DNA from: Micromonospora chokoriensis
GTDB lineage: Bacteria; Actinomycetota; Actinomycetes; Mycobacteriales; Micromonosporaceae
DNA: 64,000 nucleotides
Reading direction: 5' to 3'
NCBI RefSeq assembly: GCF_900091505.1
Contig: NZ_LT607409.1
Span: 2,666,001 to 2,730,000 of the forward strand
How positions within the stretch are numbered: position 1 is the stretch's first letter; each line of letters opens with the position of its first letter. Shown here piece by piece: positions 44,271 through 56,731 of this stretch. The translations under genes were made by a program, and so were the position numbers. The notes under the pieces were generated by a model. That model saw only the letters and a list, made by a program, of their open reading frames with translations, was not told the DNA's origin and ran no database searches.

Positions 44271-45947
44271 CTATCGGGTGGTGTCGGGCTGGGTGGGCAC
44301 GGCTGGGTCGCGCTGTGCGGGAATGGCCGGTCCGGTCGGCCAGGGGATCTCTGGCGCGCGGTGGAAGGTGATCCCGGCGGCGTCCCACCGGTGGCCGTGG
44401 TCGGCCAGGCGGTCGCGGAAACCGGCCCAGTCGTGGGTGTCCCGGGGCGACCAGCCCAGCTCGGCGATCGCCGGGAGCCGGGGCAGGAGCAGGAACTCGA
44501 TGTCGGCCAGTGAGGTGACCGACTCGGTCCAGAGCGGGGCCTCCACCCCGATGACCGCCGTGGAGGGCACGCCGGCGACGTGGGTGCCCGGATCCCAGTC
44601 GTACGCCTTCCGCACGTCGATCAGGCCGGCCCAGTCGTGCCCGATGGGGGTGTCCGCGGCGTACTTCATGTCCAGGTAGGCGTGGTTACCGGGGGAGACG
44701 ATCAGTCGGGCCCCCTGGCGTACGGCCTCGGCCGTGGTGGGGTCTTCGCCGTCCGTGCCCCACCACTGGAGGACCCGCCCGTCGACGGGGGCGGCCGGCG
44801 CGAGCTGGTGCCAGCCGACGACGGTCTTGCCGAGGCCGGCGACGATGCGTTGGACCCGCTCGACGAAACCGGTGTAGACCTCGCCCTTCACCTTGAACGC
44901 CTCGTCGCCGCCGATGTGCAGCCAGGGCCCGGGTGTGATCGCGGCCAGTTCGCCCAGGACGTCCGCGATGAAGTCGTACGTCCGGTCGTCGGCCGGGTCG
45001 ACGTAGCTGAAACCCACCTCCGTGCCGGTGTACGGCTGCGGCGCGATCTTGTCCGGTGCCAGCTCCGGGTAGGCGACCAGCGCCGAGTTGGTGTGCCCGG
45101 GGAGGTCGATCTCCGGGACGACGGTGATGTGCCGGGCGGCCGCGTAGGAGACGATCCGCGTGTAGTCGGCCTTCGTGTAGAACCCGCCGGGGCTGCCACC
45201 GACAGCGGTCGCCCCGCCGACGGTGGTCAGCTTCGGCCAGGAGTCGACGGCGATCCGCCAGCCCTGGTCGTCGGTGAGGTGCAGGTGCAGGTGGTTGAGC
45301 TTGTACCGGGCCAGGTGGTCGACCACCCGCAGGACGTCCTCGACGGCGAAGAAGTGCCGGGCGACGTCGAGCATCGCGCCCCGGTACGGGAACCGGGGTG
45401 CGTCGGTGATGGTGCCGCCGGGCAGCGCCCACCGTTCGGTGACCGGGGTCGGGCTCTCGACGGCCGCCGGGAACAGTTGGCGCAGCGTCTGCACGCCGTG
45501 GAAGAGGCCGGCGGCGGTGCCGGCGGTGACGCGTACCCCATTGGTGGTGACCTCCAGCCGGTAGCCCTCCGCGCCCAGGTCGGCGGCGGTGTCGTCCAGC
45601 ACCAGCGCGATGCCGTCGACCGCTGCCGGTGCGGCGGCGTCGGTGACCGGCAGCGGGTAGCCGGTGGCCGGGCGCAGCAGTGCGGCGAGCTGCTCGGCGA
45701 CGGCCAGGACGGCGGGGTCGGAGCTGGCCACGATGACCGCTTCGGCCGGCAGTGTCCAGTCTCCGGCCGGGTCCGGCTGGACCTGCCGGGGGGCCGGGAC
45801 GACGTCGGCCAACCGGTGCGGGGCCGCCGGGGCGAGCAGGGTGCGGGCGGCCTGCTCGGCCGTGCGGGCCAGCGTGGCCACGCCCGGTTCCTCCGCGGAC
45901 AGCGACGCAGGGGTGGTGGCAGGGCCGGGGGAGTGGGCGGTCGACAC
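44271..45947 (-). CDS. beta-N-acetylhexosaminidase, GH20
   Basis: A 558-residue GH20 enzyme. N-terminal Glyco_hydro_20b domain (about 45-180), then the catalytic barrel starting PRFPYRGAMLDVARHF; the catalytic Asp-Glu pair is in WLHIGGDEAF, with VGWHQLAP and GVEAPLWTE for substrate. It removes terminal GlcNAc/GalNAc. No signal peptide is seen at this start (GTG giving MSTAHSPGP), so it is predicted cytoplasmic; a longer exported form is not visible. Confidence 0.93.
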   Translation of the reverse strand: MSTAHSPGPATTPASLSAEEPGVATLARTAEQAARTLLAPAAPHRLADVVPAPRQVQPDPAGDWTLPAEAVIVASSDPAVLAVAEQLAALLRPATGYPLPVTDAAAPAAVDGIALVLDDTAADLGAEGYRLEVTTNGVRVTAGTAAGLFHGVQTLRQLFPAAVESPTPVTERWALPGGTITDAPRFPYRGAMLDVARHFFAVEDVLRVVDHLARYKLNHLHLHLTDDQGWRIAVDSWPKLTTVGGATAVGGSPGGFYTKADYTRIVSYAAARHITVVPEIDLPGHTNSALVAYPELAPDKIAPQPYTGTEVGFSYVDPADDRTYDFIADVLGELAAITPGPWLHIGGDEAFKVKGEVYTGFVERVQRIVAGLGKTVVGWHQLAPAAPVDGRVLQWWGTDGEDPTTAEAVRQGARLIVSPGNHAYLDMKYAADTPIGHDWAGLIDVRKAYDWDPGTHVAGVPSTAVIGVEAPLWTESVTSLADIEFLLLPRLPAIAELGWSPRDTHDWAGFRDRLADHGHRWDAAGITFHRAPEIPWPTGPAIPAQRDPAVPTQPDTTR

Positions 45948-46261
45948 GGCGGCGACTCCGGGGGTGTATTCGCGTCGGTTATGGCAAAAGTGAGGTTCAC
46001 CGGTTGGCGTGCCATCCAGCGTACGACGCTCGGCGGGGGTGCGTGTTGGTGCGCGTGGAAGCGTTCCCAGAAAACGGTACGAACACGGATAGTCGTGATG
46101 GCTGTGCCAATTGTCACCGAACGGTCCCAGGTCGCTCGATGTTCGCTTAACCTTCGCCCACCGATCGGCGTCGACCCGGGATTACCGGTGGTCCGCCTCG
46201 GGGTACAGAAAACTGAACCTTCGTTAAGTGTCAATCCGGCGCGTGTGTTGTGGAGGCTCTG
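45948..46261. other. 314-bp divergent promoter region
   Basis: Between the GH20 gene (-) and the PPDK gene (+). Less GC-rich than its surroundings, with TTAAGT and TTCGTTAAG stretches and ATTCGCGTCGG. Fits two divergent promoters. No ORF, no repeat. Confidence 0.55.
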
Positions 46262-48970
<2,709 letters not shown>

Positions 48971-48973
48971 CGT

Positions 48974-49013
48974 GGGTCGGTGGCGGACCGGACGGCCGGT
49001 CCGCCGCCGACCC
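48974..49013. terminator. bidirectional hairpin terminator
   Basis: 18-bp stem (GGGTCGGTGGCGGACCGG / CCGGTCCGCCGCCGACCC, 17 of 18 plus a G-U) with a 4-nt loop, starting 3 nt after the ppdK stop and ending at the stop of the convergent roadblock-like gene. Serves both. Confidence 0.85.
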
Positions 49014-49442
49014 TCAGATCGGCGGCCGACGCCAGGTGGGTCGGGACGGGCGGCGCAACTGCGCCGGCAGGGTCGCCATCGGTGTACGCACGGCCAGCGG
49101 CCCGTGTGCCTCCGCAACGGCGGTGGCGCCGACACCCCCACCGCGCCGGTCCACCACCGTGCCGGCCCGACGGGCCACGGCGCGGGCCTCCTCGTGCAGC
49201 GCTTCGAGATCCTCGCCGGGCGACACGGTGACCAGGGTCAGCAGGGCGGAACGCCCGGCCGGGTAGGTCACCACGCACCCGGTGGTCGTGCGGACGACCG
49301 ACTCCCGGAACTCGCCACATCGGACGGTGTCGGCCACCCGGTGACCGAGCCCGAAGCTGGCCGCGGCGAGGGCGGCGAGGTGGGTGGCGTCGGAGGCGGC
49401 CCGAGGAGCTGCGGCGGGCGTAATCTTGGCTCGCTCGCACAC
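49014..49442 (-). CDS. roadblock/LC7-like protein, short
   Basis: A 142-residue protein. About 25 residues in, DATHLAALAAASFGLGHRVADTV... and SVVRTTTGCVVTYPAGRSALLTLVTV match the C-terminal half of roadblock/LC7 domains (MglB-type), which bind small GTPases. The usual N-terminal beta hairpin (LVVSADG) is missing. It may be a degenerate member; no multi-gene roadblock-histidine kinase-GTPase conservon is next to it. The GTG start is provisional. Confidence 0.55.
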   Translation of the reverse strand: MCERAKITPAAAPRAASDATHLAALAAASFGLGHRVADTVRCGEFRESVVRTTTGCVVTYPAGRSALLTLVTVSPGEDLEALHEEARAVARRAGTVVDRRGGGVGATAVAEAHGPLAVRTPMATLPAQLRRPSRPTWRRPPI

Positions 49443-49481
49443 GGCCGATTGTGGAGGCCGTCGAACGGGAAAGGTGACTGA

Positions 49482-49829
49482 ATGACCAGCGTCTGGGAGA
49501 ACCTCACCGTCGATGCCCGCGATCCGGCGCGACTGGCCCGCTGGTGGGCCGAGGCGCTCGGTTACCAGGTCGTCACCGAGAGTCCGGACGAGGTGGAGAT
49601 CCGCCAGTCCGCGGACCGCCTGCCCGGCCTGGTCTTCGTGCCGGTGGCCGACGCCAAGCAGCGCAAGAACCGACTGCACATCGACCTGCGCCCCGCCGAC
49701 CAGGAGGCCGAGGTCGAGCGGCTGGTCGACATGGGCGCCCGGCACGTCGACATCGGCCAGGGCGACGTCGAGTGGACGGTGCTGGCCGATCCGGAGGGCA
49801 ACGAGTTCTGCGTCCTCCGTGGCAAGTGA
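49482..49829 (+). CDS. VOC family protein (glyoxalase-like)
   Basis: A 115-residue vicinal oxygen chelate protein: beta-alpha-beta units [25 protein letters not shown] and [26 protein letters not shown]. The N-terminal metal His of glyoxalase I is replaced in VWENL; HIDL and the terminal EFCV remain. The function (detoxification, antibiotic binding) is open. Its stop overlaps the dgt start. Confidence 0.85.
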   Translation: MTSVWENLTVDARDPARLARWWAEALGYQVVTESPDEVEIRQSADRLPGLVFVPVADAKQRKNRLHIDLRPADQEAEVERLVDMGARHVDIGQGDVEWTVLADPEGNEFCVLRGK

Positions 49830-51084
49830 GCTTGCGGCGGCGGACGCCCGGCTGGTCGAGGAGTCACCCAAGGACACCGGGCACCGCCGCTCACCGTACG
49901 AGCGCGACCGCGCCCGGGTGCTGCACTCCGCGGCGTTCCGGCGATTGGCCGCCAAGACCCAGGTGCACACCGCTGGCACCGACGACTTCCTGCGTACGCG
50001 GCTGACCCACTCGCTGGAGGTGGCCCAGATCGCCCGGGAGATGGGTGCCCGGTTGGGGTGTGACCCGGACGTGGTGGACGTGGCCGGGCTCGCCCACGAC
50101 CTCGGGCACCCTCCGTTCGGGCACAACGGCGAGGCCGCCCTGGACCTGCTGGCCACGCCGTGCGGCGGGTTCGAGGGCAACGCGCAGACCCTGCGGGTGT
50201 TGACCCGTCTGGAGGCGAAGGTGCTCGCCCCGGACGGCTCGTCCGCCGGGCTCAACCTCACCAGGGCGTCGCTCGACGCGATCGGCAAGTATCCCTGGCC
50301 GCGCCGTCCCGGCGAGCGCAAGTTCGGGGTGTACGCCGACGACGCGGAGGTCTTCGCCTGGATCCGGGCCGGCGCGCCCGGGGACCGGCGCTGCCTGGAG
50401 GCGCAGGTGATGGACTGGGCCGACGACGTCGCGTACTCGGTGCACGACGTGGAGGACGGCATCCACGGCGGGTACGTGACGCTGCGTCCACTGCTGACCG
50501 ACGCCGACGAGCGGGCCGCGCTCTGCGCCGACGTGGCGGGCGCGTACTCGGGGGAGTCCGCCGACGACCTGGCCGAGGTGCTGGTCGAGGTGCTGGCCGA
50601 CCCGCTGCTCGCCCCGCTGGCGGGTTACGACGGCAGCCACCGGGCGCAGGTCGCGTTGAAGGCGACGACCAGCGGGGTGACCGGGAGGTTCGTGTCCGCC
50701 GCGGTGGCTGCCACGGAGGAGCGCTTCGGGCCCGGGCCGCACCGCCGGTACGCCGCCGACCTGGTGGTGCCCCGACTGGTCCGCGCGCAGTGCGCCCTGC
50801 TCAAGGGCATCGCGTTGCGGTACGTCATGCGCCGGTCCGGCTTCCGGGGTCGCTACGAGCGGCAGCGCACGATGCTGGCCGAGTTGGTCGCCGCGCTGGT
50901 CCGGCGTGCGCCGGACGGGCTCGACCCGATCTTCGCGGCGCTGTGGCGGGCGGCGCCGGACGACGCGGCCCGACTGCGGGTGGTGGTCGACCAGGTCGCC
51001 TCGCTCACCGACCCGGCGGCCGTGACCTGGCACACCCGCCTCGTGGGCGGAGACGCACCGCCGGCTCGCGACGGGGCAGCTTAG
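49819..51084 (+). CDS. dgt: deoxyguanosinetriphosphate triphosphohydrolase-like protein
   Basis: A 421-residue HD-domain dNTPase: [21 protein letters not shown] (family start), [13 protein letters not shown] (H), [16 protein letters not shown] (HD and second H), and [12 protein letters not shown] (D). It hydrolyses dNTPs to deoxynucleosides and triphosphate. GTG start, overlapping the VOC gene by 11 bp. The C-terminal part is shorter than in E. coli Dgt. Its stop codon lies in the iron box of the next gene. Confidence 0.92.
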   Translation: MASELAAADARLVEESPKDTGHRRSPYERDRARVLHSAAFRRLAAKTQVHTAGTDDFLRTRLTHSLEVAQIAREMGARLGCDPDVVDVAGLAHDLGHPPFGHNGEAALDLLATPCGGFEGNAQTLRVLTRLEAKVLAPDGSSAGLNLTRASLDAIGKYPWPRRPGERKFGVYADDAEVFAWIRAGAPGDRRCLEAQVMDWADDVAYSVHDVEDGIHGGYVTLRPLLTDADERAALCADVAGAYSGESADDLAEVLVEVLADPLLAPLAGYDGSHRAQVALKATTSGVTGRFVSAAVAATEERFGPGPHRRYAADLVVPRLVRAQCALLKGIALRYVMRRSGFRGRYERQRTMLAELVAALVRRAPDGLDPIFAALWRAAPDDAARLRVVVDQVASLTDPAAVTWHTRLVGGDAPPARDGAA

Positions 51085-51094
51085 GCTAGCCTAA
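51081..51094. promoter_or_regulatory. IdeR/DmdR-type iron box
   Basis: TTAGGCTAGCCTAA, a 14-bp perfect palindrome matching the core of the actinobacterial iron box (TTAGGTTAGSCTAACCTAA). It ends 5 bp before the siderophore-interacting protein start and covers TAGCCT, which with 7 nt to ATG would be a leaderless -10. Iron-loaded repressor would block the promoter. It also overlaps the dgt stop codon. Confidence 0.9.
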
Positions 51095-51099
51095 CTGGC

Positions 51100-51948
51100 A
51101 TGACGGAACGCCCCAGGAACGTCACCACGGCCCGGGTGCTGCGCACCGAGCGGCCCACCCCGCACCTGATCCGGCTCGTCCTCGGTGGGGACGAGCTGAC
51201 CGGTCTGCCGGTGGGCGAGTTCACCGACCACTACATCAAGGTGGTGTTCCCGCAGCCGGGTGTCGCGTACCCGCAGCCGTTGGACCTCGCCGCGATCCGT
51301 CGGGACCTACCCCGGGAGCAGTGGCCCCGGCAGCGCGCGTACACGGTGCGGCGCTGGGATCCGCTGGCGCAGGAGTTGACCGTGGACGTGGTGTACCACG
51401 GCGACGAAGGGCTGGCCGGTCCGTGGGCTGCCGGGCTACGCCCGGGTGATCCCGTGCACTTCGTCGGCCCCGGTGGGGCGTACGCGCCGAGCCCGGACGC
51501 GGACTGGCACCTGCTGGTCGGCGACGAGAGCGCCCTGCCGGCGATCGCCGCCGCGCTGGAGCGGCTGCCCCTGGGCGCCCCGGCCCACGTCTTCGTGGAG
51601 ATCGCCGACCCGGATGAGGAGCAGAAGCTGCTCAGTCCGGGGGCGGTCGAGCTGACCTGGTTGCACCGGGGCGAGCGCCCGGTGGGCGAGGCGCTGGTCG
51701 AGGCGGTGCGGGCGTTGGAGTTCCCGGCCGGGCAGGTGCACGCCTTCGTGCACGGTGAGGCGGCCTTCGTCCGGCACCTGCGCAGGCTGCTGCGCGGCGA
51801 GCGGGGTGTGCCGCTTGACCGGCTCTCCATCTCCGGTTACTGGCGCAGTGGCATGGACGACGAGGGTTGGCGATCCACCAAGGCCGACTGGAACCGGCAG
51901 GTGGCGGCCGAGGAGGAGACCCCCGTCGAGGGGGTCGGGGCGGCCTGA
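51100..51948 (+). CDS. siderophore-interacting protein (ferric reductase, SIP family)
   Basis: A 282-residue ViuB/SIP protein: FAD_binding_9 domain (VTTARVLRTERPTPHLIRLVLGG, PRQRAYTVRRW, GPGGAY) and the C-terminal SIP domain (HLLVGDESALPAIAAALERLP, HGEAAFVRHLRR, ISGYWRSGMDDEGWR). It reduces ferric siderophores to free iron in the cytoplasm. Iron-box control fits. No siderophore genes adjacent. Confidence 0.94.
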   Translation: MTERPRNVTTARVLRTERPTPHLIRLVLGGDELTGLPVGEFTDHYIKVVFPQPGVAYPQPLDLAAIRRDLPREQWPRQRAYTVRRWDPLAQELTVDVVYHGDEGLAGPWAAGLRPGDPVHFVGPGGAYAPSPDADWHLLVGDESALPAIAAALERLPLGAPAHVFVEIADPDEEQKLLSPGAVELTWLHRGERPVGEALVEAVRALEFPAGQVHAFVHGEAAFVRHLRRLLRGERGVPLDRLSISGYWRSGMDDEGWRSTKADWNRQVAAEEETPVEGVGAA

Positions 51949-51955
51949 CCGTCGC

Positions 51956-53161
51956 TCATCCCTCGGGCGTGCGGTTGGCCGCACCGGCCCTGGCGAGTCG
52001 ACGGCTGAGCAGCACCGCGTACCCGACGACCGCGGCCGCGACCAGCGCCAGCATCAGCCTCGGCTGGCGCACCGTCGTGGTGATCACGCTGACCGACACC
52101 ACCCCGTAGGCGGCGATCGCCAACCGGGCGGCGCTCGGCCGGGTCCACAGCCAGTACAGGGCCAGGCCGCATGCCGTCCACACCACTATCGACGCGCCCA
52201 GCAGCAGCCGTAACTCCAGCGGCAGGTGGGCCACGTTGTCGTCCACCAGCCGAACCACCTGCCCCAGCGCCCAACCGAGCAGCAGCAGCGCGCCGCCGAG
52301 CGGGATGTGCAGGTAGCTGTACGCCTGCCCCCCGCGGAGCCGAGTCTGGAGCAGGCGGGTGGTGACGAACGTGGTGTAGACCCACCACACGGCTGCCGGG
52401 ATCAGGAACGCGATCGCGGCGGTGACGATCATGGGCGGCGGGGGGTGGTCCGGCACGGCGAAGAGCAGGTTGGCCAGCGCGCTACCCAGCACGATGATGG
52501 TGAACTGCCCGATCCGTTCCGGCAGGTGCCTGTTGTCCACCGGCCAGTTGTTGAGCCACCGCACACCGAGCCAGGGTGTGGCCAGTTCGATGACCATCGC
52601 GACGACCCACAGGACCGGGCGCAGCTCGGTGGGGGCTGCCAGCGACGCCAACCAGATCAGCCAGCCCGCCCCGAAGCCGATCAGGTAGACGGTCGTCACC
52701 GTGCGGGCCGCCGGACTGGTCGGGCGGGCGCGCAGGTACAGCAGGAGCAGCACCCCCCGCACGATCAGGTACCCGATCGGCAGGAGCACGCTCTCCGGCA
52801 CCTCGTCGACGCCGAGCGTCATCGCGCCCGCCCCGACCAGGGCGACGAGCACCAGCAGCCGGTGCAGCGCGTCGTCCGGATCGAACCGGGTGTCGTAGTA
52901 GACCTGCCCCATCCAGGCCCACTGGACCACCACGAAGAGCCCGAGCACGGCCAGCACCGCCGTCGGTGACGGTGTCGGGTCGTCTCCCAGCCGGCGCACG
53001 ACGGCCGCCAACGCGTACACGAAGATGAGGTCGAGGAAGAGTTCCAACCAGGTGGCGTGCCGGTGACCGGCCTCGTCCGCCTGCGGGGTCTGTCCGCCCA
53101 ACCCCATCCACGCGGCCACCCATCCCGGCAGGTGGGGGGCTGCGGTGCGTACCCTGCGCAT
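51956..53161 (-). CDS. low temperature requirement protein A (LtrA) family
   Basis: A 401-residue membrane protein with about ten to eleven hydrophobic segments and the LtrA opening [21 protein letters not shown]. Function is not known beyond growth at low temperature in Listeria. The start used is the ATG giving [13 protein letters not shown]; later in-frame starts (e.g. MGLGGQTP) are possible. It faces the SIP gene with 7 bp between. Confidence 0.87.
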   Translation of the reverse strand: MRRVRTAAPHLPGWVAAWMGLGGQTPQADEAGHRHATWLELFLDLIFVYALAAVVRRLGDDPTPSPTAVLAVLGLFVVVQWAWMGQVYYDTRFDPDDALHRLLVLVALVGAGAMTLGVDEVPESVLLPIGYLIVRGVLLLLYLRARPTSPAARTVTTVYLIGFGAGWLIWLASLAAPTELRPVLWVVAMVIELATPWLGVRWLNNWPVDNRHLPERIGQFTIIVLGSALANLLFAVPDHPPPPMIVTAAIAFLIPAAVWWVYTTFVTTRLLQTRLRGGQAYSYLHIPLGGALLLLGWALGQVVRLVDDNVAHLPLELRLLLGASIVVWTACGLALYWLWTRPSAARLAIAAYGVVSVSVITTTVRQPRLMLALVAAAVVGYAVLLSRRLARAGAANRTPEG

Positions 53162-53296
53162 CTGGTCATGGTCCCCGGGCGGACCCGGCGTGCGGGCCGG
53201 AACCGCCCAGCCGGCAGCGGTGGTCGCCACACCGGCGTCCCCCGGCCGCCGTGTCGTCGGTCCGGCAGGGCAGGATGTACGGGGAGGGGGTGGCGT

Positions 53297-55177
53297 ATGG
53301 CTGGGCGGATCCGGGACGAGGACATCGCACTGGTCCGGGAACGCACCTCGATCGGGGATGTGATCTCCGAGACCGTCACCCTGAAGTCCGCCGGCGGCGG
53401 CAACCTCAAGGGCCTGTGTCCGTTCCACGACGAGAAGAGCCCGTCGTTCAACGTCTCGCCGGCCCGCAACGTCTGGTACTGCTTCGGCTGCGGGGCCGGC
53501 GGCGACGCGATCAAGTTCCTGATGGACGCCGACCACCTCAGTTTCGTCGAGTCCGTCGAGCGGCTGGCCGGCCGCGCCGGCATCCAACTGCGCTACATCG
53601 AGGACGACAAGGGCGCCCCGCGCCCTCGACCGCAGCAGGGCCAGCGTCAGCGCCTGGTCGCCGCGCACGCCGCCGCTGTCGAGTTCTACCGGGCGCAGCT
53701 CGGCACGGCGGGCGCCCGACCGGCCCGGGAGTTCCTGGCCAGGCGCGGGTTCGACCGGGCCGCCGCCGAGCGTTACGGCTGCGGCTTCGCGCCCGACGGC
53801 TGGGACCTGCTCACCAAGCACCTGCGCCAGCAGGGCTTCACCCACCAGGAGCTGGTCACCGCCGGGCTGTCCCGGGAGGCCCGTTCCGGCAGTCTGATCG
53901 ACAGGTTCCGCCGTCGGCTGCTCTGGCCGATCCGCGACCTCGCCGGTGACGTGATCGGCTTCGGCGCGCGCAAGCTCTTCGACGACGACGACGGCCCGAA
54001 GTACCTGAACACCCCCGAGACGCCGATCTACAAGAAGTCGCAGGTGCTCTACGGCGTCGACCAGGCCAAACGGGAGATCGCCAAGCAGGGTCGGGCGGTG
54101 ATCGTCGAGGGGTACACCGACGTGATGGCCTGCCACCTGGCCGGGGTGACCACCGCTGTGGCGACCTGCGGCACGGCCTTCGCCGCGGACCACATCGCCG
54201 TTCTGCGCCGCCTCCTGTTCGACAGCGACGAAGTGGCGGGCGAGATCATCTTCACCTTCGACGGGGACGCCGCCGGCCAGAAGGCGGCACTGCGCGCCTT
54301 CGAGGACGACCAGCGTTTCGTCGGCCGCACGTTCATCGCCGTCAGCCCGGACAACATGGACCCGTGCGACCTGCGGCTGGCCAAGGGTGACCTGGCGGTG
54401 CGTGACCTGGTCGCCAGGCGCGAGCCGCTCGTCGACTTCGCGCTGCGGCACGTGATCGGCCGCTTCGACCTGGACACCGTCGACGGCCGGGTCGAGGCCA
54501 TGCGCCACGCCGCGCCGCTGGTCGCGCGCCTCAAGGACCGGGAGAAGCGCCCGGAGTACGTCCGCAAGCTCGCCATGGACCTCGGCATGGAGATCGAGCC
54601 GGTGCAGCGGGCGGTGCTCGCCGCCGCCAACACCCCGCCGCCCGGCACCCGCGACGCCGCACCCGCCGCCCGCCCCGCGCCCGCGCGCCCCGAGCCGGAG
54701 GTGGACAGCCCCCAGTCGATGGTCGAGCGGGAGGCGCTGAAGCTCGCCCTCCAACAGCCGGTCCTGGCCGGGCCGATGTTCGACGCGGTCGAGGCGTCGG
54801 AATACCGCCACCCCGTGCACATCGCGGTGCGTACCGCCGTCGCGGCTGCCGGTGGCGCCGCGTCGGCGACCGGCGGCGCGGTCTGGATCGAGTCGGTCCG
54901 CGACGCCTGCGACGACCTGGCGGCGGCGGCGCTGGTCGGCGAGCTGGCGGTGGAGCCGCTGCGCATCGACGGGGAGCCGGACCCACGCTACGTGTCGATC
55001 ACCATGGCCCGGGTGCAGTTCGGGTCGGTGACCTCCCGCATCCGGGACCTCAAGTCACGCATCCAGCGGATCAACCCGGTCAACAACAAGGACGAGTACT
55101 TCGCGGCCTTCGGTGAGCTGCTGTCCCTGGAGCAGCACGCCCGGGCGCTTCGCGAACAGGCTGCGGGAGGCCTCTAG
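53297..55177 (+). CDS. dnaG: DNA primase DnaG
   Basis: A 626-residue primase: CHC2 zinc finger ([12 protein letters not shown] ... CFGCG, with H and three C), TOPRIM domain ([25 protein letters not shown]), then the DnaB-binding C-terminal region. It makes RNA primers for replication. ATG giving [15 protein letters not shown] preceded by GGGGAGGGGG. Same place as Rv2343c. Confidence 0.96.
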   Translation: MAGRIRDEDIALVRERTSIGDVISETVTLKSAGGGNLKGLCPFHDEKSPSFNVSPARNVWYCFGCGAGGDAIKFLMDADHLSFVESVERLAGRAGIQLRYIEDDKGAPRPRPQQGQRQRLVAAHAAAVEFYRAQLGTAGARPAREFLARRGFDRAAAERYGCGFAPDGWDLLTKHLRQQGFTHQELVTAGLSREARSGSLIDRFRRRLLWPIRDLAGDVIGFGARKLFDDDDGPKYLNTPETPIYKKSQVLYGVDQAKREIAKQGRAVIVEGYTDVMACHLAGVTTAVATCGTAFAADHIAVLRRLLFDSDEVAGEIIFTFDGDAAGQKAALRAFEDDQRFVGRTFIAVSPDNMDPCDLRLAKGDLAVRDLVARREPLVDFALRHVIGRFDLDTVDGRVEAMRHAAPLVARLKDREKRPEYVRKLAMDLGMEIEPVQRAVLAAANTPPPGTRDAAPAARPAPARPEPEVDSPQSMVEREALKLALQQPVLAGPMFDAVEASEYRHPVHIAVRTAVAAAGGAASATGGAVWIESVRDACDDLAAAALVGELAVEPLRIDGEPDPRYVSITMARVQFGSVTSRIRDLKSRIQRINPVNNKDEYFAAFGELLSLEQHARALREQAAGGL

Positions 55178-55714
55178 GTGGGACTGTTCAGCCGCAAGCC
55201 GAAACTGCCACCGGCCGACCGGCCCCCACTGACCGCCGACGAGCGGGTGCTGGCCTGGGCGGCGGTCGGCAACGGCGAGGGCGACGGCGTGGTGGTCGCC
55301 ACCAACCTCGGGCTGTGGCTGCCCGGGCGGGGGCACCGGCTCGGTTGGCACGACATCCTCAAGGCCGTCTGGTCCGGCCGGGAGTTGACCGTCACGCCCG
55401 CCGAGACCGTCAGCGACCGCGACGGCTACACGCTGGTCGCCGACGGCCCGGCCGAGACGTACTTCCTCCTCGACCCGCGTGAGCTGCCGCACCAGGTGCG
55501 GGCGCGGGTGACCCGCTCGGTCGCGTACACCGAGCACCAGCCGGTGCCCGGTGGCGCGGCGCGGGTCGCGGCCCGTCGGACGGCCGGGGCCGACGGTCTG
55601 ACCTGGACGGTCCGACTCGACCCCGGCACACCGGCGGCCGACGAGACGGTGCTCGCCGAGACAGACCGCCTGGTCGGCGTGGCCCGCGCCGCGACCGCGC
55701 CCGCCGACCTCTGA
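55178..55714 (+). CDS. hypothetical protein next to dnaG
   Basis: A 178-residue soluble protein (MGLFSRKPKLPPADRPPLTADERVLAWAAV...). Its first part reads like a PH-like or GRAM-type beta fold (VVVATNLGLWLPG, RLGWHDILKAVWSG) seen in small actinobacterial proteins. It starts with GTG directly after the dnaG stop, with GGAGG upstream, so is cotranscribed. Function unknown. Confidence 0.8.
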   Translation: MGLFSRKPKLPPADRPPLTADERVLAWAAVGNGEGDGVVVATNLGLWLPGRGHRLGWHDILKAVWSGRELTVTPAETVSDRDGYTLVADGPAETYFLLDPRELPHQVRARVTRSVAYTEHQPVPGGAARVAARRTAGADGLTWTVRLDPGTPAADETVLAETDRLVGVARAATAPADL

Positions 55715-55723
55715 CCGGTCGGG

Positions 55724-56731
55724 TCAGTTCGCCCCGAGGTCCTTCAGCGCCTTGTCGGCGCCCCGGTGCAGGGGCACCGGCAGGGTCCGGCGCGCCTTGT
55801 CCAGCGAGATCCCCTTGGCCGCCGGGTTGGCCTGGGCCAGGGCGTCGCGCTTGTCGAACACGGTCCGGGTGATCGCGCAGGCGACGTTGGCGTCCAGGTC
55901 CTTGCGGACCAGCAACACATTGGGTACGACGATCGTCGGGGTGTCGGCCGCCGTCTTGTACACGTCCCGCCCGATCGTGCCTTCCTGGTAGCCGGGGCTC
56001 AGCGCGGCCATCTTCGGCAGCAGCGGCGCGAGGTCGATGAACGTCACCTTGTCGCCGGCCGTGGTGAACAGGTCGGTCAGGCCCCCGGTGGGCAGACCGC
56101 CCGACCAGAAGAACCCGTCGACACTGCCGTCCTTGATCCCCTCGACCGTCTTGGTCAGGTCGAGGCGCTGCGCCCGGACGTCCTTGGCCGGGTCGAGACC
56201 GGCGGCCTCCAGCAGCCGGTTGGCGATCACCTCCGTGCCCGACTTCGGTGAACCGGTGGAGATCCGCTTGCCGCGCATGCCGGCCACCGAGGTGATCCCG
56301 GAGTCCTTACGGACCACCACCTGCGTGTAGTTGTCGTAGATGCGGGCCAGTGCCTGCACCGGCTGCGGCGCGGTGAAGCTGCCCTTGCCCTCGACCGCGT
56401 TCACTGCCGTGTCGAACAGTGAGAACGCCACGTCGTACTGGCCACCGACGAGCTGTTCGACGTTCTGCACCGAAGCGCCGGTCTCGGCGGCGGTGCCGGT
56501 GAGCTTGCCGCCGGTCGTCCCGGACAGCTGCCCGGCCAGGGCGTTGCCGACCGCGTAGTAGACGCCTGTCGCGTTGCCGGTGGCGATGCCGACGCGGGTC
56601 TCCCTGGTCACCTCGCAGGTGACCTCGCTGGCCGTGTCGTCGGTGGTCGCGCCGCCCTGCTGACCTCCGCAACCCGCGACGAGGGCGAGCACGCTCAGGC
56701 CCACCGCGAGCCGTACGTCGATTCGTCTCAC
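55724..56731 (-). CDS. TAXI family TRAP transporter solute-binding lipoprotein
   Basis: A 335-residue binding protein: signal with lipobox (LALVAGC), then VGIATGNATGVYYAVGNALAGQL and the TAXI blocks DVAFSLFDTAV and SPKSGTEVIANRLLEAAG. It binds an unknown organic acid for the TRAP permease. GTG overlaps the permease stop by 4 nt, so permease and binding protein form one operon. Confidence 0.9.
   Translation of the reverse strand: MRRIDVRLAVGLSVLALVAGCGGQQGGATTDDTASEVTCEVTRETRVGIATGNATGVYYAVGNALAGQLSGTTGGKLTGTAAETGASVQNVEQLVGGQYDVAFSLFDTAVNAVEGKGSFTAPQPVQALARIYDNYTQVVVRKDSGITSVAGMRGKRISTGSPKSGTEVIANRLLEAAGLDPAKDVRAQRLDLTKTVEGIKDGSVDGFFWSGGLPTGGLTDLFTTAGDKVTFIDLAPLLPKMAALSPGYQEGTIGRDVYKTAADTPTIVVPNVLLVRKDLDANVACAITRTVFDKRDALAQANPAAKGISLDKARRTLPVPLHRGADKALKDLGAN

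Noticed and set aside
51956..54820. 954-residue minus-strand ORF covering LtrA and antisense to dnaG
   Set aside because: The N-terminal half is antisense to dnaG and low in family signal; LtrA starts near 53161.
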